64,000 nucleotides of DNA from Carnegiea gigantea (taxonomy: Eukaryota > Streptophyta > Magnoliopsida > Caryophyllales > Cactaceae), in NCBI GenBank assembly GCA_029747015.1, contig JAKOGI010000009.1, forward strand, positions 655,001-719,000, given 5' to 3'. Under the pieces are notes generated by a model, which was given only the letters and a program-made list of their open reading frames with translations, ran no database searches and was not told where the DNA came from. Position 1 is the first letter of the stretch. The number at the start of each line of letters is the position of its first letter. The position numbers were made by a program, and so were the translations under genes. This document shows positions 12,184-33,000 of this stretch, in pieces.

Positions 12184-12290
12184 TGGCTGGCTGGCTGGCT
12201 GGCTGGGCTCTCCTGGGCTCCTGTTCTTCTTCTTCTTGTGCTCCCTTATCTAATCCCTTTCTCTATCTCTCTCTCTCTCTCTCTCTCTTG
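12184..12290. repeat. GGCT tetranucleotide run and (CT)n microsatellite in the TPS leader/promoter
   Basis: Five tandem GGCT-type units lie near 12184-12205, and a CT run lies at about 12266-12288 (GA repeats on the gene strand). GA/CT tracts are common in plant 5' UTRs and core promoters. Confidence 0.85.
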
Positions 12291-12849
12291 TTTCTCTATC
12301 CAGAGAAGGCATTCTTTCCATATTTCTTTGTTTCCTTGTTTTCCACTTGGCTTATGTAAAATAGTGACAGGAAAATGAAGAAATTAAATGAATTTATGAA
12401 ATAAAATTAAATTAAATTGAGTCGAATTGAATTGAAAAATAAATGAAAATAATAAAAATAAAAAAAAGTGAAGGAAAGAGAGAGGAAGAGGATAAGGTCG
12501 GGGAGGTTGACTGGACGGCTTGCTAAGGCCTGGCCAGCTGGCACTGCTGAGTTGTCATTTCAGAGGTTCACCCACGCGCTTAACACTGTACTACTGTTTC
12601 TCTCCGTCTCCCTCCCCCCCGCTTTGAGGATGGTGGGGTCTACCTCCCTAGCTAGGCTCGCGCGGTCGCGCCTCTGATCTCAGAACATGTACCCCATTAC
12701 CACACATATAAATATTTTACAAAGTGTATTTGTCATATGAGCGACTATTAATATATATTTCACTTATGTAATTTTTGATAATACACATTTTCAGGTGTAT
12801 AATATAAGCATTGTTGCCATGCATTATGTTTTCCGTTGGCTAGCACTTA

Positions 12850-13402
12850 TTATAAGGGGGTGAGAAAAAAATCTAAAACCAAAAATTTGAACCAGAAATA
12901 TGAAAAATCAAATCAAAAAATTAGTTGAACGGTTCAATTTTCCAAAAAAGGGGGTTGGCTAACTGAATCAAAAAAATTTACGTTTGCATTTTTGATTTCG
13001 ATTCGACCATTTGAAATTCGATTAACCATGCAGTTTATCGAAATGAAAACTTCAATTTTTTTTAAAAAAAATGCTAAATTTTGTGTTAGTCAAATGTAAA
13101 TTTTATAATCATAAGAAGATAAGATTAAATATACAATATTGTACATATTAATATTTAGTGTTAAGTAGTTAAATAAATTAAAAAAAGAGTGAAAATTGAA
13201 AATTAACAATTTAAATTAATGGTCAACAGGTAATCGAATCGGAAAGTCAGATCACCTTATAAAAAAACTAGTTAACGAGGTTTTTTGGTTCGATTATGGT
13301 TCATATTTTTGCTGAACCGAGATTAACAAAAAATTTCGGCTCGATTTTTGGTTCACAATTTTTGTGAACCGAATTTCGGTTTGACTGACTTTGATCATCC
13401 CT
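12850..13402. mobile_element. Possible hAT-like MITE, boundaries uncertain
   Basis: The stretch is rich in TTCGGTT/AACCGAA-type and ATCGAA motifs in both orientations. It runs from an AGGGGGTGA-like left end to a TGATCATCCCTA right end, resembling a widespread plant MITE type. The terminal repeats are degenerate and no target duplication was found. The flanks at 12400-12849 and 13403-13743 show no gene. Confidence 0.35.
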
Positions 13403-14102
13403 ATAGTCAGCTATTATATGGCAGTCTTAGATAGATCTGATGAATAGATCAATCGATTTAATTTCGGGTTGGGTTGACTTTATATTAGGTATCGGGTCGA
13501 AAGATTTACTTTGGTTTCGCCTTCAGGTAGAGTCATTTTTTGTTTGAGTTGATTTCGAGTTGATTGACGTTTAGTTTAATGAGCTTATTTTGCAAAGAAA
13601 ACTAATTTTGTCGGTAAATGTTCAGTTTGATTTTGGTCATTTCGGATTTACATTGGATTAGTTATTTCATAGGTGGGTTAACTATAGATTTGTGTTATTC
13701 AATTTAGGTTACTTTTATCAAGTCTACTGTTAGACTTTTATGTGGCGTTTAGTTAAAAGTAATGTAATTACTACGCAATGGAATCAACCATGTAATGTAA
13801 TTATCAGTGTAATAGAATGAGATAATAATTATATTACAATGTTTGGTTACAAAATTTTTACAATTGTAATGGGATGAATCCATTTACAAATAATATTTTA
13901 TTTTATATGTAACGTAAAGTACTTGCAATTCAATTTATGTTTATTTCGCCTACTTTAATTATTAGTAACTTTGTTGATAATTATCATCCAATGTCTGATT
14001 ATCATGATTATGATGCTTCACATGATACTTACTTCATTCTATTTTCTCTAAATTATAATAGTGGCCCTGTTCAATTTCGCATTTTTTAAGATTTAGTTAA
14101 GA

Positions 14103-14194
14103 GCTTACATCTCCTTACAGCTCCTTACATCTCCTTACATCTCCTTACAACTTCTTACATCTCTTTACATCTCCTTACATCTTCTTACATCTCA
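14103..14194 (+). repeat. Left tandem array of a ~10-bp unit (CTCCTTACAT/CAG)
   Basis: About nine consecutive copies of a roughly 10-bp unit, CTCCTTACAT with CTCCTTACAG and CTTCTTACAT variants, lie near the left terminus of the inner TIR element. The same unit, in the same orientation, forms the right array. Confidence 0.9.
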
Positions 14195-14703
14195 TAGATT
14201 TTCTATAACATTCATTTATTTTAGTTACAGAAATATGTATATTAATTTTAATGATACTACCAATATACAAAATTTATAAATATCTTATGAACACAATATT
14301 TACATAAACATAAAAACATAATATAATGACATAAATTATATTTGAGTTTCGACATGAAATATATATTATTATAGATGACCATACATTTATTTATATTTAA
14401 AATTATTTACTTAAAATAGGAATTTATTTGAAGAGTTGTATTTAATTTTGTTAAAAAAGTTTTTTTTTTTGGTTATACTTTGCTTATTCGATCAAACTAA
14501 TGCTCATATAAAAAACCTTAGACAAAATTTTATTCACAAAATTTGTGTGGATTAATATATTTTATTGTTGTGTAATTAACTTAATTAATTGTTTATTTTT
14601 AATAAGTATACTATTTTAATATTATTATTTTTCATCCAAAATGTTCATTGTAAAACAAATTATACTATACAACTCTTCAACAATTCAACAACTCCTTATA
14701 TCC

Positions 14704-14895
14704 ATCCTTACAGCTCCTTACAGCTCCTTACATCTTCTTACAGCTCCTTACATCTCCTTACAGCTCCTCACATCTTCTTACAGCTTCTTACAGCTCCTCA
14801 CATCTTCTTACAGCTCCTTACAGCTCCTCACATCTTCTTACAGCTTCTTACAACTCCTTACAGCTTCTTACAGCTCCCTACATCTCCTTACATCT
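14704..14895 (+). repeat. Right tandem array of the same ~10-bp unit
   Basis: About nineteen copies of CTCCTTACAG/CTTCTTACAT/CTCCTCACAT variants run into the right terminus of the inner TIR element. The longer-period pattern (CTCCTCACATCTTCTTACAG recurring) suggests the array grew by duplication of multi-unit blocks. Confidence 0.9.
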
Positions 14896-15395
14896 ATCTA
14901 TCTAAAACGCGAAATAGAACAGACCCAGTGTCATATTGTTCAAGCTTAGCAAGTAGATGGAGATGATGACGACAATGATGATGAGAGAGAGATTTGTCTA
15001 GAACGTACAAAAATGTAGTTACAATGATATGATAATGGCTTGGGTTAAAACTTTATCTAATATGGAGAGGAGAGAGAGGGGGGGTGAGGCGAGCTTCAAA
15101 AACATGGCAGTGTAGTACTAAGAAATGGGAAGTAGAGGCAAGACCATTGAGAGAAGAGTAGACCAACCACCAAATATAATAGCTTATATTTGAGTAAATT
15201 TTGATTCAAAGGTATGTAATCACAGATTCACAATAGTTCAGAAAAATCAAAATAATTGTATTTGCATAGATTGAGGTAAATATGATTACAATGCAATCTT
15301 GATTGCATCCCTTAATGGTAACCAAACATGGTAATGGAATCATTATTACCATTTTGATTGCATTACCACTTTGATTACACATAACCAAACGAGCC

Positions 15396-15757
15396 ATTAC
15401 GACATTTAATGGAACATCGTTATTTCTCGGATCCTGATATACAAGGCAACAAAATTTTTTGGTCATGAGGACCAGTGAAAATGGTAGATTTCAAAGGAAA
15501 AAAAAAAAAAGAAAAAGTAGGGCTTTTATCTCTGAACTATGTTGTAAAACAGTTCTTAAACTATTAATGCCAAGAAAAATTAGAAGGGACTTTCGGAGAA
15601 AGGAGTTGAGAGGAGGACTGATAATGTCAAGAAATTGAAGGTAGGCATTGAGAAGAAATTGACAGAGGATGGATCTGCCATCCTATACATGGATGTTGTT
15701 ATGTCATTCGAGCCTGAGGTTGTGGCTAGACAACTCGCGGGGCGCCATGAGTATCTT
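15396..15757. other. No gene; possible ORF1 remnant of the downstream LINE
   Basis: Fragmented frames lie just upstream of the LINE endonuclease start. They could be the tail of an ORF1, but no motif is recognisable. Confidence 0.3.
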
Positions 15758-17985
15758 ATGGTATAACTGTCGGGGTCTTGCCAAACCCTGTACAGTTGAA
15801 AGCCAACATAGTCTCTCCTGTATGTACAAGCCACTTATTGTCTTCCTTTTGGAGATAAAGAAGAGTTCTTGGGACATGCAAAGTATTAAGCCCAAGTTAG
15901 GTAAACTTGAAGTGTAGGTACAAGCCACCTGATTGACAAACTGAAATCTATTCTTACTGCTATCATTAATGAGTTCTAGAGTGTCTATGCTCCAGAAAGA
16001 ATGATTTCTGAAAATATTGTTATAGCATATGAAATCTTTCATCATATGCATTGCTAGGATGGGGTCAACAGAGATATGACTAATGTTAGACATGAAAAAA
16101 GCATATGATAGAGTCAAAGGGTGCTTTTTAAGGCGTGTTATACTGAGACTATTCGACATTGGTTGGGTGAACTTGGTTATGAGGTGTGTGGTGTCAACAA
16201 CGATTTCATTCATTATTAATGGTGAGCCGAGGGGCCTTCTGCTTCCAATTAGAGGTATTTGTCATGGGACCCATTGTCCCCATATCAATTTTTGTTTGTA
16301 ACTGAGAGTTTGATGACACTTTTTAGACATCTGTTGGAGGATGGATCTTTAAAGGGGGTAATTAAATATACGTTCAAGAGCCCTTATGCTCTCACATGTA
16401 TTATCCATAGGTGATCTCTTTCAACAAGGGAATTCTTTGAGATAGGAAGAGTAGAATTGTCCATTCCCTTAAATTTATGTAGGTCTTGTGCCGTGAGAAA
16501 TATCTAGGTTTACCTACCAATATTGGATATTCAAAGTCTACGACTCTCTTATTTCTCAAGGACGGAGTGGTGAGAGGGTTCATAATTGATTTGAGTGTTA
16601 CTTTCTTGGGCAGGAAGGGAGGCGTTTATAAAAGTTGTTGCTTATGTTACCTTTACTTATGTTATGAGTCTTTTCAAACTCCCCAAGACCTTACATGGAA
16701 GATCAACGGTGTCCTTGGCCATCGAGTTTCAAGAGTATTGCTCCAAAGGAGGGAGTGCCTGACATAATTGGTTTCTGATTTGATAGACAAGGAGGTGGGC
16801 ACCTAGCATGAATAGTTGATAAGAGAGCTTTTTCTTCTGGTGGAGTAAACACAATTTTTGACATCCTTTTGTGTCAGTCATGGCCTCAGGAATGTAAGGT
16901 TGATTCCACTCAAAGGATGGGAATCATTCTGTTAAGATTAGCTATCATTTCCTCCTTACTCAAAAGGCATATGGGTCAGCTTGTGGTAGTAGGAGTCATG
17001 ATTCAACGTTTTAGAAGGTTCTTTGTAAGTTAGAGGTGCCTTGAAAGTTGAAAATCAAAGTCTTTGGGTAGAGGGCTTGTATGAACGCTCTTCCCCTAAA
17101 AAGGAACTTTGGTAGACCGATAAAGGGCTTTGATGAGAGTCGCGATGTGTGTGGGGTTGGGTTGGAGGCTTCTGTTCATAATATACTTAAATGTTCAACT
17201 GTTGTAGAAGTTTGGGAAGTTAGCAGCTTTGACGAGTTAATCCGAGGAGGTGAGTATTTATCTATGAAGGATTTTTATACCATTAGCGCTTGAGAGGTTG
17301 GACAAATAAGAGGTGAGTCTCTTTTCAAGGAGCCCCAAGTTGCTATCTCGTTAACAATGGACCTTGTGTTGAGTTAAAAGACTACTGCATCAAAAGGTAA
17401 CACCTAGTACACAGATAATGGAGATTAAATGGGATCCACTTGATTATCGACTTTGGAAGCTGAATTTTGATGCTACATGTTTGGTTGATTGGGGAAGAGG
17501 TCGGGGTTTCATGGTCAAAGATTTCAAAGGGGAAGTGGTAGGTGCATGATTAGACAAGGTTAGGGTTTCCACATCAAAAGAAGAAGAGGCTTCAGCATGT
17601 CTGTTGGCTGTCAATACTCTTAGGAGTCAGGTTTTAGATCGATCATCATGGAGGCGGATTGTCTCTCTTTGATTATTTTTTTTTTTTAAAAAAAAAACCC
17701 TCAAAAAAAAAGGGAAAACTAGCAGCGCACTGGGTCTAATTGTTGAAGGCATTTTGCATTGGGCTTGTCAATTTGATTTTGTTATTTGGAGCCATGTCAA
17801 AAGAGTAGGGAATAAAGTTGTTCATTTGTTGGTTCACCTACAACCTATTATTCTATTGACAAGACTTGGTTGAAAGATGGACCAAAGTTAGTTTTAAACT
17901 CGGCCCTGGAAGATACATATGCGTTTTTAAATTCTAATAAATAATAAACTGCTATAGCTTTTCTATTAAAAAAAAAAAAAAACTT
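15758..17985 (+). pseudogene. Decayed L1-type LINE ORF2 (plus strand)
   Basis: The fragment opens at about 15749 with MSILWYNCRGLAKP, matching the start of plant L1 endonucleases. It jumps to a reverse-transcriptase piece with MKKAYDRV at about 16089. Later come a zinc-binding zf-RVT segment (residues around KIKVFG...CMNALPL and VCGVGLEASVHNILKC, about 17048-17220) and an RNase H piece (KLNFDAT at about 17460). It ends at a poly(A) near 17968-17982. Many frameshifts, stops and deletions remove any function; the catalytic FADD motif is missing. An L1 relic is the only reading that explains the order of pieces. Confidence 0.85.
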
Positions 17986-19236
17986 GTGTTGGAGAAATTT
18001 ATGAACATAATTTGGTAATAGGAGTTTGTTGAACATAATTTTAATTATAGTTTAAGACAAAAACTAGTGAAATATTTATATGTTAATTGATCAACTCAAA
18101 TTTTTTGAAACACCCTCGAAAGGTATGACTCATAGATTATACAAAAGAACTACGCAAAATCCCCCCAAGAATATGCTACAGTGGCAAACAGCAAACTTTT
18201 ACCTGATAGTCATCTGCTTCCCTTTGTGTTTTAGATCCATTAAAGAAAAACTTAATGTAATTATCCTACAGGATATTAATATCGTTACAATTCAGAGACT
18301 TCAGAATTTAGATCAGAATGTTAGACCTGATCCCCCACCCTATTTAGGTGGGACTTTCAAGTTACAACTTCACATTCTTATAGATCGTCCTGTTTTATTC
18401 AAAACTCACCGTAAACAACCGTGCCAAAACGTACATTTTTGACGACTACACAAACAGCATGACGAAGCTGACTATCAACAACGGCTTATGACATAGCTTA
18501 ACAGCAATGATAGTCAATAGATCCTTTAGAAGTCCAAAGTCGGCGCTCGGCACTTGAGCAAAACACGGAGGTGCCAAACAAGTCACAATTTATACAACCA
18601 CGCAATAATCCATCCAGATTGGGATGATCAAATGCATAGAACCTTTCTGACTTCCTACTCTCTTCACTTCCCTCTTGCCTGCTACACCAACATGCCCTAA
18701 TCTCACAGATTAAAAGATAAATCCCTGTCATTGCGACCCTGTATTTTGGACTCGAGAAAAACGAGCACTATATTGCCACCATCCAAGACAGCCTCTGCAT
18801 GAAAAATAATGGATGGAAATGTCTTCCGCTGTGAAATACCACAGCATATGCGAAACAATGTTGTTGTGTATGAATAAAAGAATGAGGTTGAGGTTATCAT
18901 CCATTTGTGCCCCACCGCCTTGTCTCAAGGAACAATGTAGGCATCAATGCTGCTCCATCTTCCACTTCACAATACTGATACATCATACTATGTGATGCAT
19001 TTGACAACTCTTTTCTCTGCGATGAATAACACTTCCATTATGCAATTGTTCTGTCAACTTCATCAGAAAAAACCAATTTTTTTGTCAAAAGTCTTGTAAC
19101 CAAAGATGTGCACAAGTGCAACAAATCGATATGTATGGTTTTGCAATAAAATCTACCATTTGGGGTGTCCATAGTCCGCAGAGTGCAACATAAAAGAAAC
19201 GGACAAGAAAATATGAGAGAATTACAAATGTGGCTT
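17986..19236. other. Spacer and probable 3' UTR of the GTG gene
   Basis: No gene is recognised. The part just below 19237 should be the 3' UTR of the minus-strand GTG gene. Short open frames here overlap each other and lack domains. Confidence 0.5.
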
Positions 19237-29002
<9,766 letters not shown>

Positions 29003-29573
29003 TAGGAATGGCAGTAGGACGGAAAATTTTTGTTGCTGCTGGATCCCCACTCTGCATTAGGAAAAATTTTCTATCCCCAATGATGATGGGGACGGGTACA
29101 AGGACGAGATTTAATCCCTGAGCGGGGATGGGGATGTGATGAAATTTTACTCCATCTCTATCCCCACGAACCCGTCCGGTGAAAATCCCCCGACCCTATG
29201 CCTGCTTCCCCATCCCCTGTTGTGGAAAAAAATCAAATTCCATACTTGTTTGTAATTAAAATTACATATAAATCCTTTACTTATGAATATAATATTAAAG
29301 TTAAATAGGTAAATTTACTGAAAAAGCCTAACTATATAATACCTCTTTTGCTTCTAAGTTTACTTGGCAACTTGGTATTTCATCCAAGATCCAACTTGTA
29401 ATATAGTTTCTAAATAAGAAAAAAAATTTGCAGGTAAAAATTCTCGTTATGATCCCATCGGGAATTGAATTCCCACTAGGTACGAGACGGAGAGAAATTA
29501 TTTCCCCACAGCGGGAACGGGGCAGGGATGGAAATACGTCTCTCGCCCCCAACTCGTCCTGCTGCCATTCCTA
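29003..29573. mobile_element. 571-bp MITE with TAGGAATGGCAG termini (hAT-like)
   Basis: The left end TAGGAATGGCAGTAGGACG is matched inverted by the right end (CGTCCTGCTGCCATTCCTA). The interior has inverted GGGGATGG/CCATCCCC-rich segments. The flanks gcacact (left) and gcatagt (right) may be a decayed target duplication (5 of 7 bases). The element is non-coding. Confidence 0.7.
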
Positions 29574-30014
29574 GCATAGTGCCCTCCCACTCTCAATCTC
29601 GATTAAAGACTTTTTTTATTTTTTTTTGCTAGACTAGATAATACATATTAGGCATCAAAGGAGAAGGGAGGCAACTCATCCAAAGTGTTCAAACTGGCCC
29701 ACGTACTCATTCATAAACATGGTCACTACGCCGAAGAGGAAGGCCAATCCAAAAACAGCTCCCTGTCAACAAGGAAAACAACAATGGACGCCCCTAACAC
29801 AGATTGATAGGAGATGAGCAAAGAACAGCCGTGCTGAATTTATCCTTTTGTTTTTTTTGGTAGAAAAATGAGGAAATACCTAATCAAGGTATCTGAAACA
29901 AATACATGGAGATCTTACAAACTGCTTTTTCTCAGAAAGCCAACCAGGGAGTCATCAACCTGCACTTAACCAACTATTTCATTTTCAATAACTATCAATG
30001 CTACGCTTACCCAA

Positions 30015-33000
30015 TCATCTTGTATTCAAATCAAACTCTCCACTTTCACGCCATTCCTCTTGTGTTCCTGTATCTCCATGTTCGGCCTCCTCATCATTCA
30101 AAAAGTCCTCGGATGGTTCTCTCTCATCCCTTTGAGCATTGTTGCTCCACCCATTCATCATCTCATCTGGGTTGACAACCTGCTCTTGTTCTGCCATTTC
30201 ATGACTCATTGATGGATCACTGGCTTGCGATCCAAGGGCACTAGCCCTAATTGGGGCCCGAGCCATCAACTCAGCATGTGCCTGTGACTCAGCTCGAGCT
30301 TGCTCAGCCTGCATGGCGGCCATTCTCAAGTTAGCCTCATGAGCCTCTCGGCCAGCCTTCTCTCTTGACTCAATTTCCGCCCTTAGTTCCATAATGGCAC
30401 GCTTTTCTTCTTGCAACAAAGCCTGCTCAATCATTAATCTCTCTTCTGATCGAAACTCACCCATCGCCCTCTTTCGGGTGATTATATTGAAAGCCAGGGC
30501 CTGTTTCTCGAAAGTAGCTGTGAACTCCGCCACTTTCGCAGCAATATTCTGATCCCACAACTGCGATCGAGAAGGTAATTGCCCTGTTGTATCAGAGTCG
30601 AGGATTCTATCATCTTCCTCTGCTTCATAATCTGCCACGACATGGTAAGGCAGCAGCCTGTACCATTGAAAAGTGCAGAAGTTGAGACAAAGACATCTTA
30701 AATATTCTAGGAGCCCTTCCAATGCAATAAGACAGTTTGCGGGGAGGTGCAGAAAGCATAGAACCAGTAATGAGATAGGGTTTACGGGGAGGTGCAGAAA
30801 GCATAGAAACAGCAATGAAATTTGCAATCCAGCAAGAAAGACAAAGGACAACTTTGCTGAAATTATCCACCATTCTTCTCCCACAATTAATAGCGTTTTG
30901 GAGTTCACATAAATATCTCCTACCACCCAACATGATATTCTTTTTATTTTCAAATGCTCCAAGTTAACCATCCAAATGAATCATTAGTTGAAAGTAGTTC
31001 ATAAATTACTCTATTATGTCATCTTTCGTTCGGGGCAAATTATAGCATTCACCTAAAGTATGTACCGCCACCTACAACCATTCGTGAACACTAATAAAAT
31101 TGTTCATTTTATTGCCATGCCTGAACAATTCATGGGCGGGAATATGCACTAATTTGTTATTGCATACGAATAAACGTTTCTTAATACTGCAGGGGGAGGA
31201 GGGTTGAAAAAAATAATCCATAAAGAACCTAAATGTACCACATTACAGTTTCATTTCACCCACACATCGGGAACCAGTTTAGGGCTGATCCCAGTGCATT
31301 TGCCCTTGGTATAGTTTGGGGGGGGGGGGAATCTCTAGCATAACTATTATGGGGATACTTCTAAGTAGATCATTCCAAATTTTGCTCCTCTTTATTTTTC
31401 ACATAGTCTGGAGTGGGGCCTAACTCTCTAGTGCTAGACAGAGATTATGGCTCACATCCCAAAAGGCCAAACCATGTGGCAAGTGATGCCATCAACATTT
31501 GCAACTCTGTTGATGATGTTTTTTGGTTAAATGAACTGGCAAAGCAGGTAGAGCCACCTGCTTGTTAGCCCAAGTTACACCATGTTTCCTGACATCCATG
31601 ACGTAGGAATAGACCACTCAATAACTCATGAAAAATGAAAATGTCTGATGACATCAAGAGCTCCTTAATTTCTGTAAACATGTACAAACATCTCACATAT
31701 TCAACATTTTGGAACGCCCCCCTCCCCCCAAAAGCAGATTTCACAAAAGCACAAAACCTCAAGGAATTAAACCTTGGTTTCCCTTGCGCAAAACCAAGCC
31801 TTCCACCACCAGGCTATCTCCAAAGGTGCTTACAGTTAGTAATAGCTTGTTAAAATTATAATCAACTTCAGGGAAGCATAGGTTGCTTCATATTTTAGAA
31901 TATACCATGATAGTTCATAAATTGAATGAGCAAACTAAAAAGAGAGTCATATGCCATCTATTCAAACAAGATGGCATAGTAACCACTTGCATGGCACACC
32001 TTGGTGCAAACCGATAGGTCCTCAGACACAGTCCCAAACCCAATCTGTTCTTTACTGAAGAACCTTTCTTTTTTTTCCGCCAAGAGTGAGGATGCTGCGA
32101 AGTTTTATTGGGAGCAACAGCAAAACATCTCATGCCTTGTGAATCTTGTTTCTAAATACATTTGAAATAGTCAATCTCTGAAAGATTAGGTTAGTATCAC
32201 CAGGTACCAACTTGATTACAACATCCAAGAAATGAGAACTGTTCACAGGCTCCATAATCCCCGGAATGCCACTTTGACCACTCGGATGGAAATGTGGATT
32301 ATGCCTCCAGGAAAGGAAAAAAAAGGCTTAATTTAGGCTTCCAATCACCTGACCTCAGATTCCCAAAACATCAATCACAGGGTAAGAAGCATTCTTGGTA
32401 ACTATGACAAACTCTATGGTTAATGCCCATTTTCTCATGCCTGAAAAGGTCGCTACCGGAAAAGCTTCCGACTATTTCCAACAGCAGATAGTCTCACTAA
32501 ACTATCTGCTGATGTATTTTTCTTGTAAAGTAGTAGCCAGACAAAGCCTTTTGACACCCCCCCCCCCCCCCAATGGGGGCCAGGATGAGAAGAAAATACA
32601 AAACACACAGAGAAGTCGGGAGGGGGGATATATATATATATGTATATCCACGTACACACATGCAAAAAAGGAATCCTACAAGGATGGATCTCAAATCCAG
32701 CGATGAAGCTAATCACAAACACCCCTTCCCAAATCCCCCTAAAATAGGAGAAGGGGGGCTATCGAAGAAGAGGAAAGGCAGAAATTTCCTCATTCTCCTA
32801 AAGACACAAGTCTACCCCAACAACTCTCCTATTTCTCCAAGTTCAATCAGCAAAAAAATAGCATGAGGAATAGCTCTGATGACTTTTCGTTTGACATTTC
32901 TCCAAAGGAACACTCCCAACCCATCAATGATGTTGGATAGAATTAGCAACAACCAAACAAGAGCACGCACAACTAAAGGGCAACTCTCACAGAGCTTTAA

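Larger units (their letters stand above)
14063..14926. mobile_element. 864-bp TIR element with internal tandem arrays and 3-bp duplication
   Basis: The left end starts GGCCCTGTTCAATTTCGC; the reverse of the right end starts GGGTCTGTTCTATTTCGCG. The flanking AGT at 14060-14062 is repeated at 14927-14929. No transposase is encoded. The open frames across the right arm are translations of the tandem repeat and not proteins. Confidence 0.7.
13744..15395. mobile_element. Outer terminal-inverted-repeat element enclosing a second element
   Basis: The left end (GGCGTTTAGTTAAAAGTAAT) and the reverse of the right end (GGCTCGTTTGGTTATGTGTA) are related inverted repeats. A second internal pair (ATGTTTGGTTAC near 13841 and GTAACCAAACATGG near 15318) extends the symmetry. 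Between them sits the 864-bp inner element. The non-coding sequence carries GTAAT/ATTAC-rich subterminal repeats. No flanking duplication was confirmed. Confidence 0.55.

Noticed and set aside
14103..14895. CRISPR-like repeat array
   Set aside because: Units are contiguous with no spacers and lie in plant nuclear DNA.
14589..14966. Plus-strand frames with LLTAPHIFLQ repeats
   Set aside because: They are translations of the 10-bp tandem array in a non-coding TIR element.
30015..30971. 318-residue minus-strand frame as a stand-alone protein
   Set aside because: The first ~105 residues are intron read-through; the conserved domain begins at a splice acceptor at 30658 and needs exon 1 at 38686-39179.
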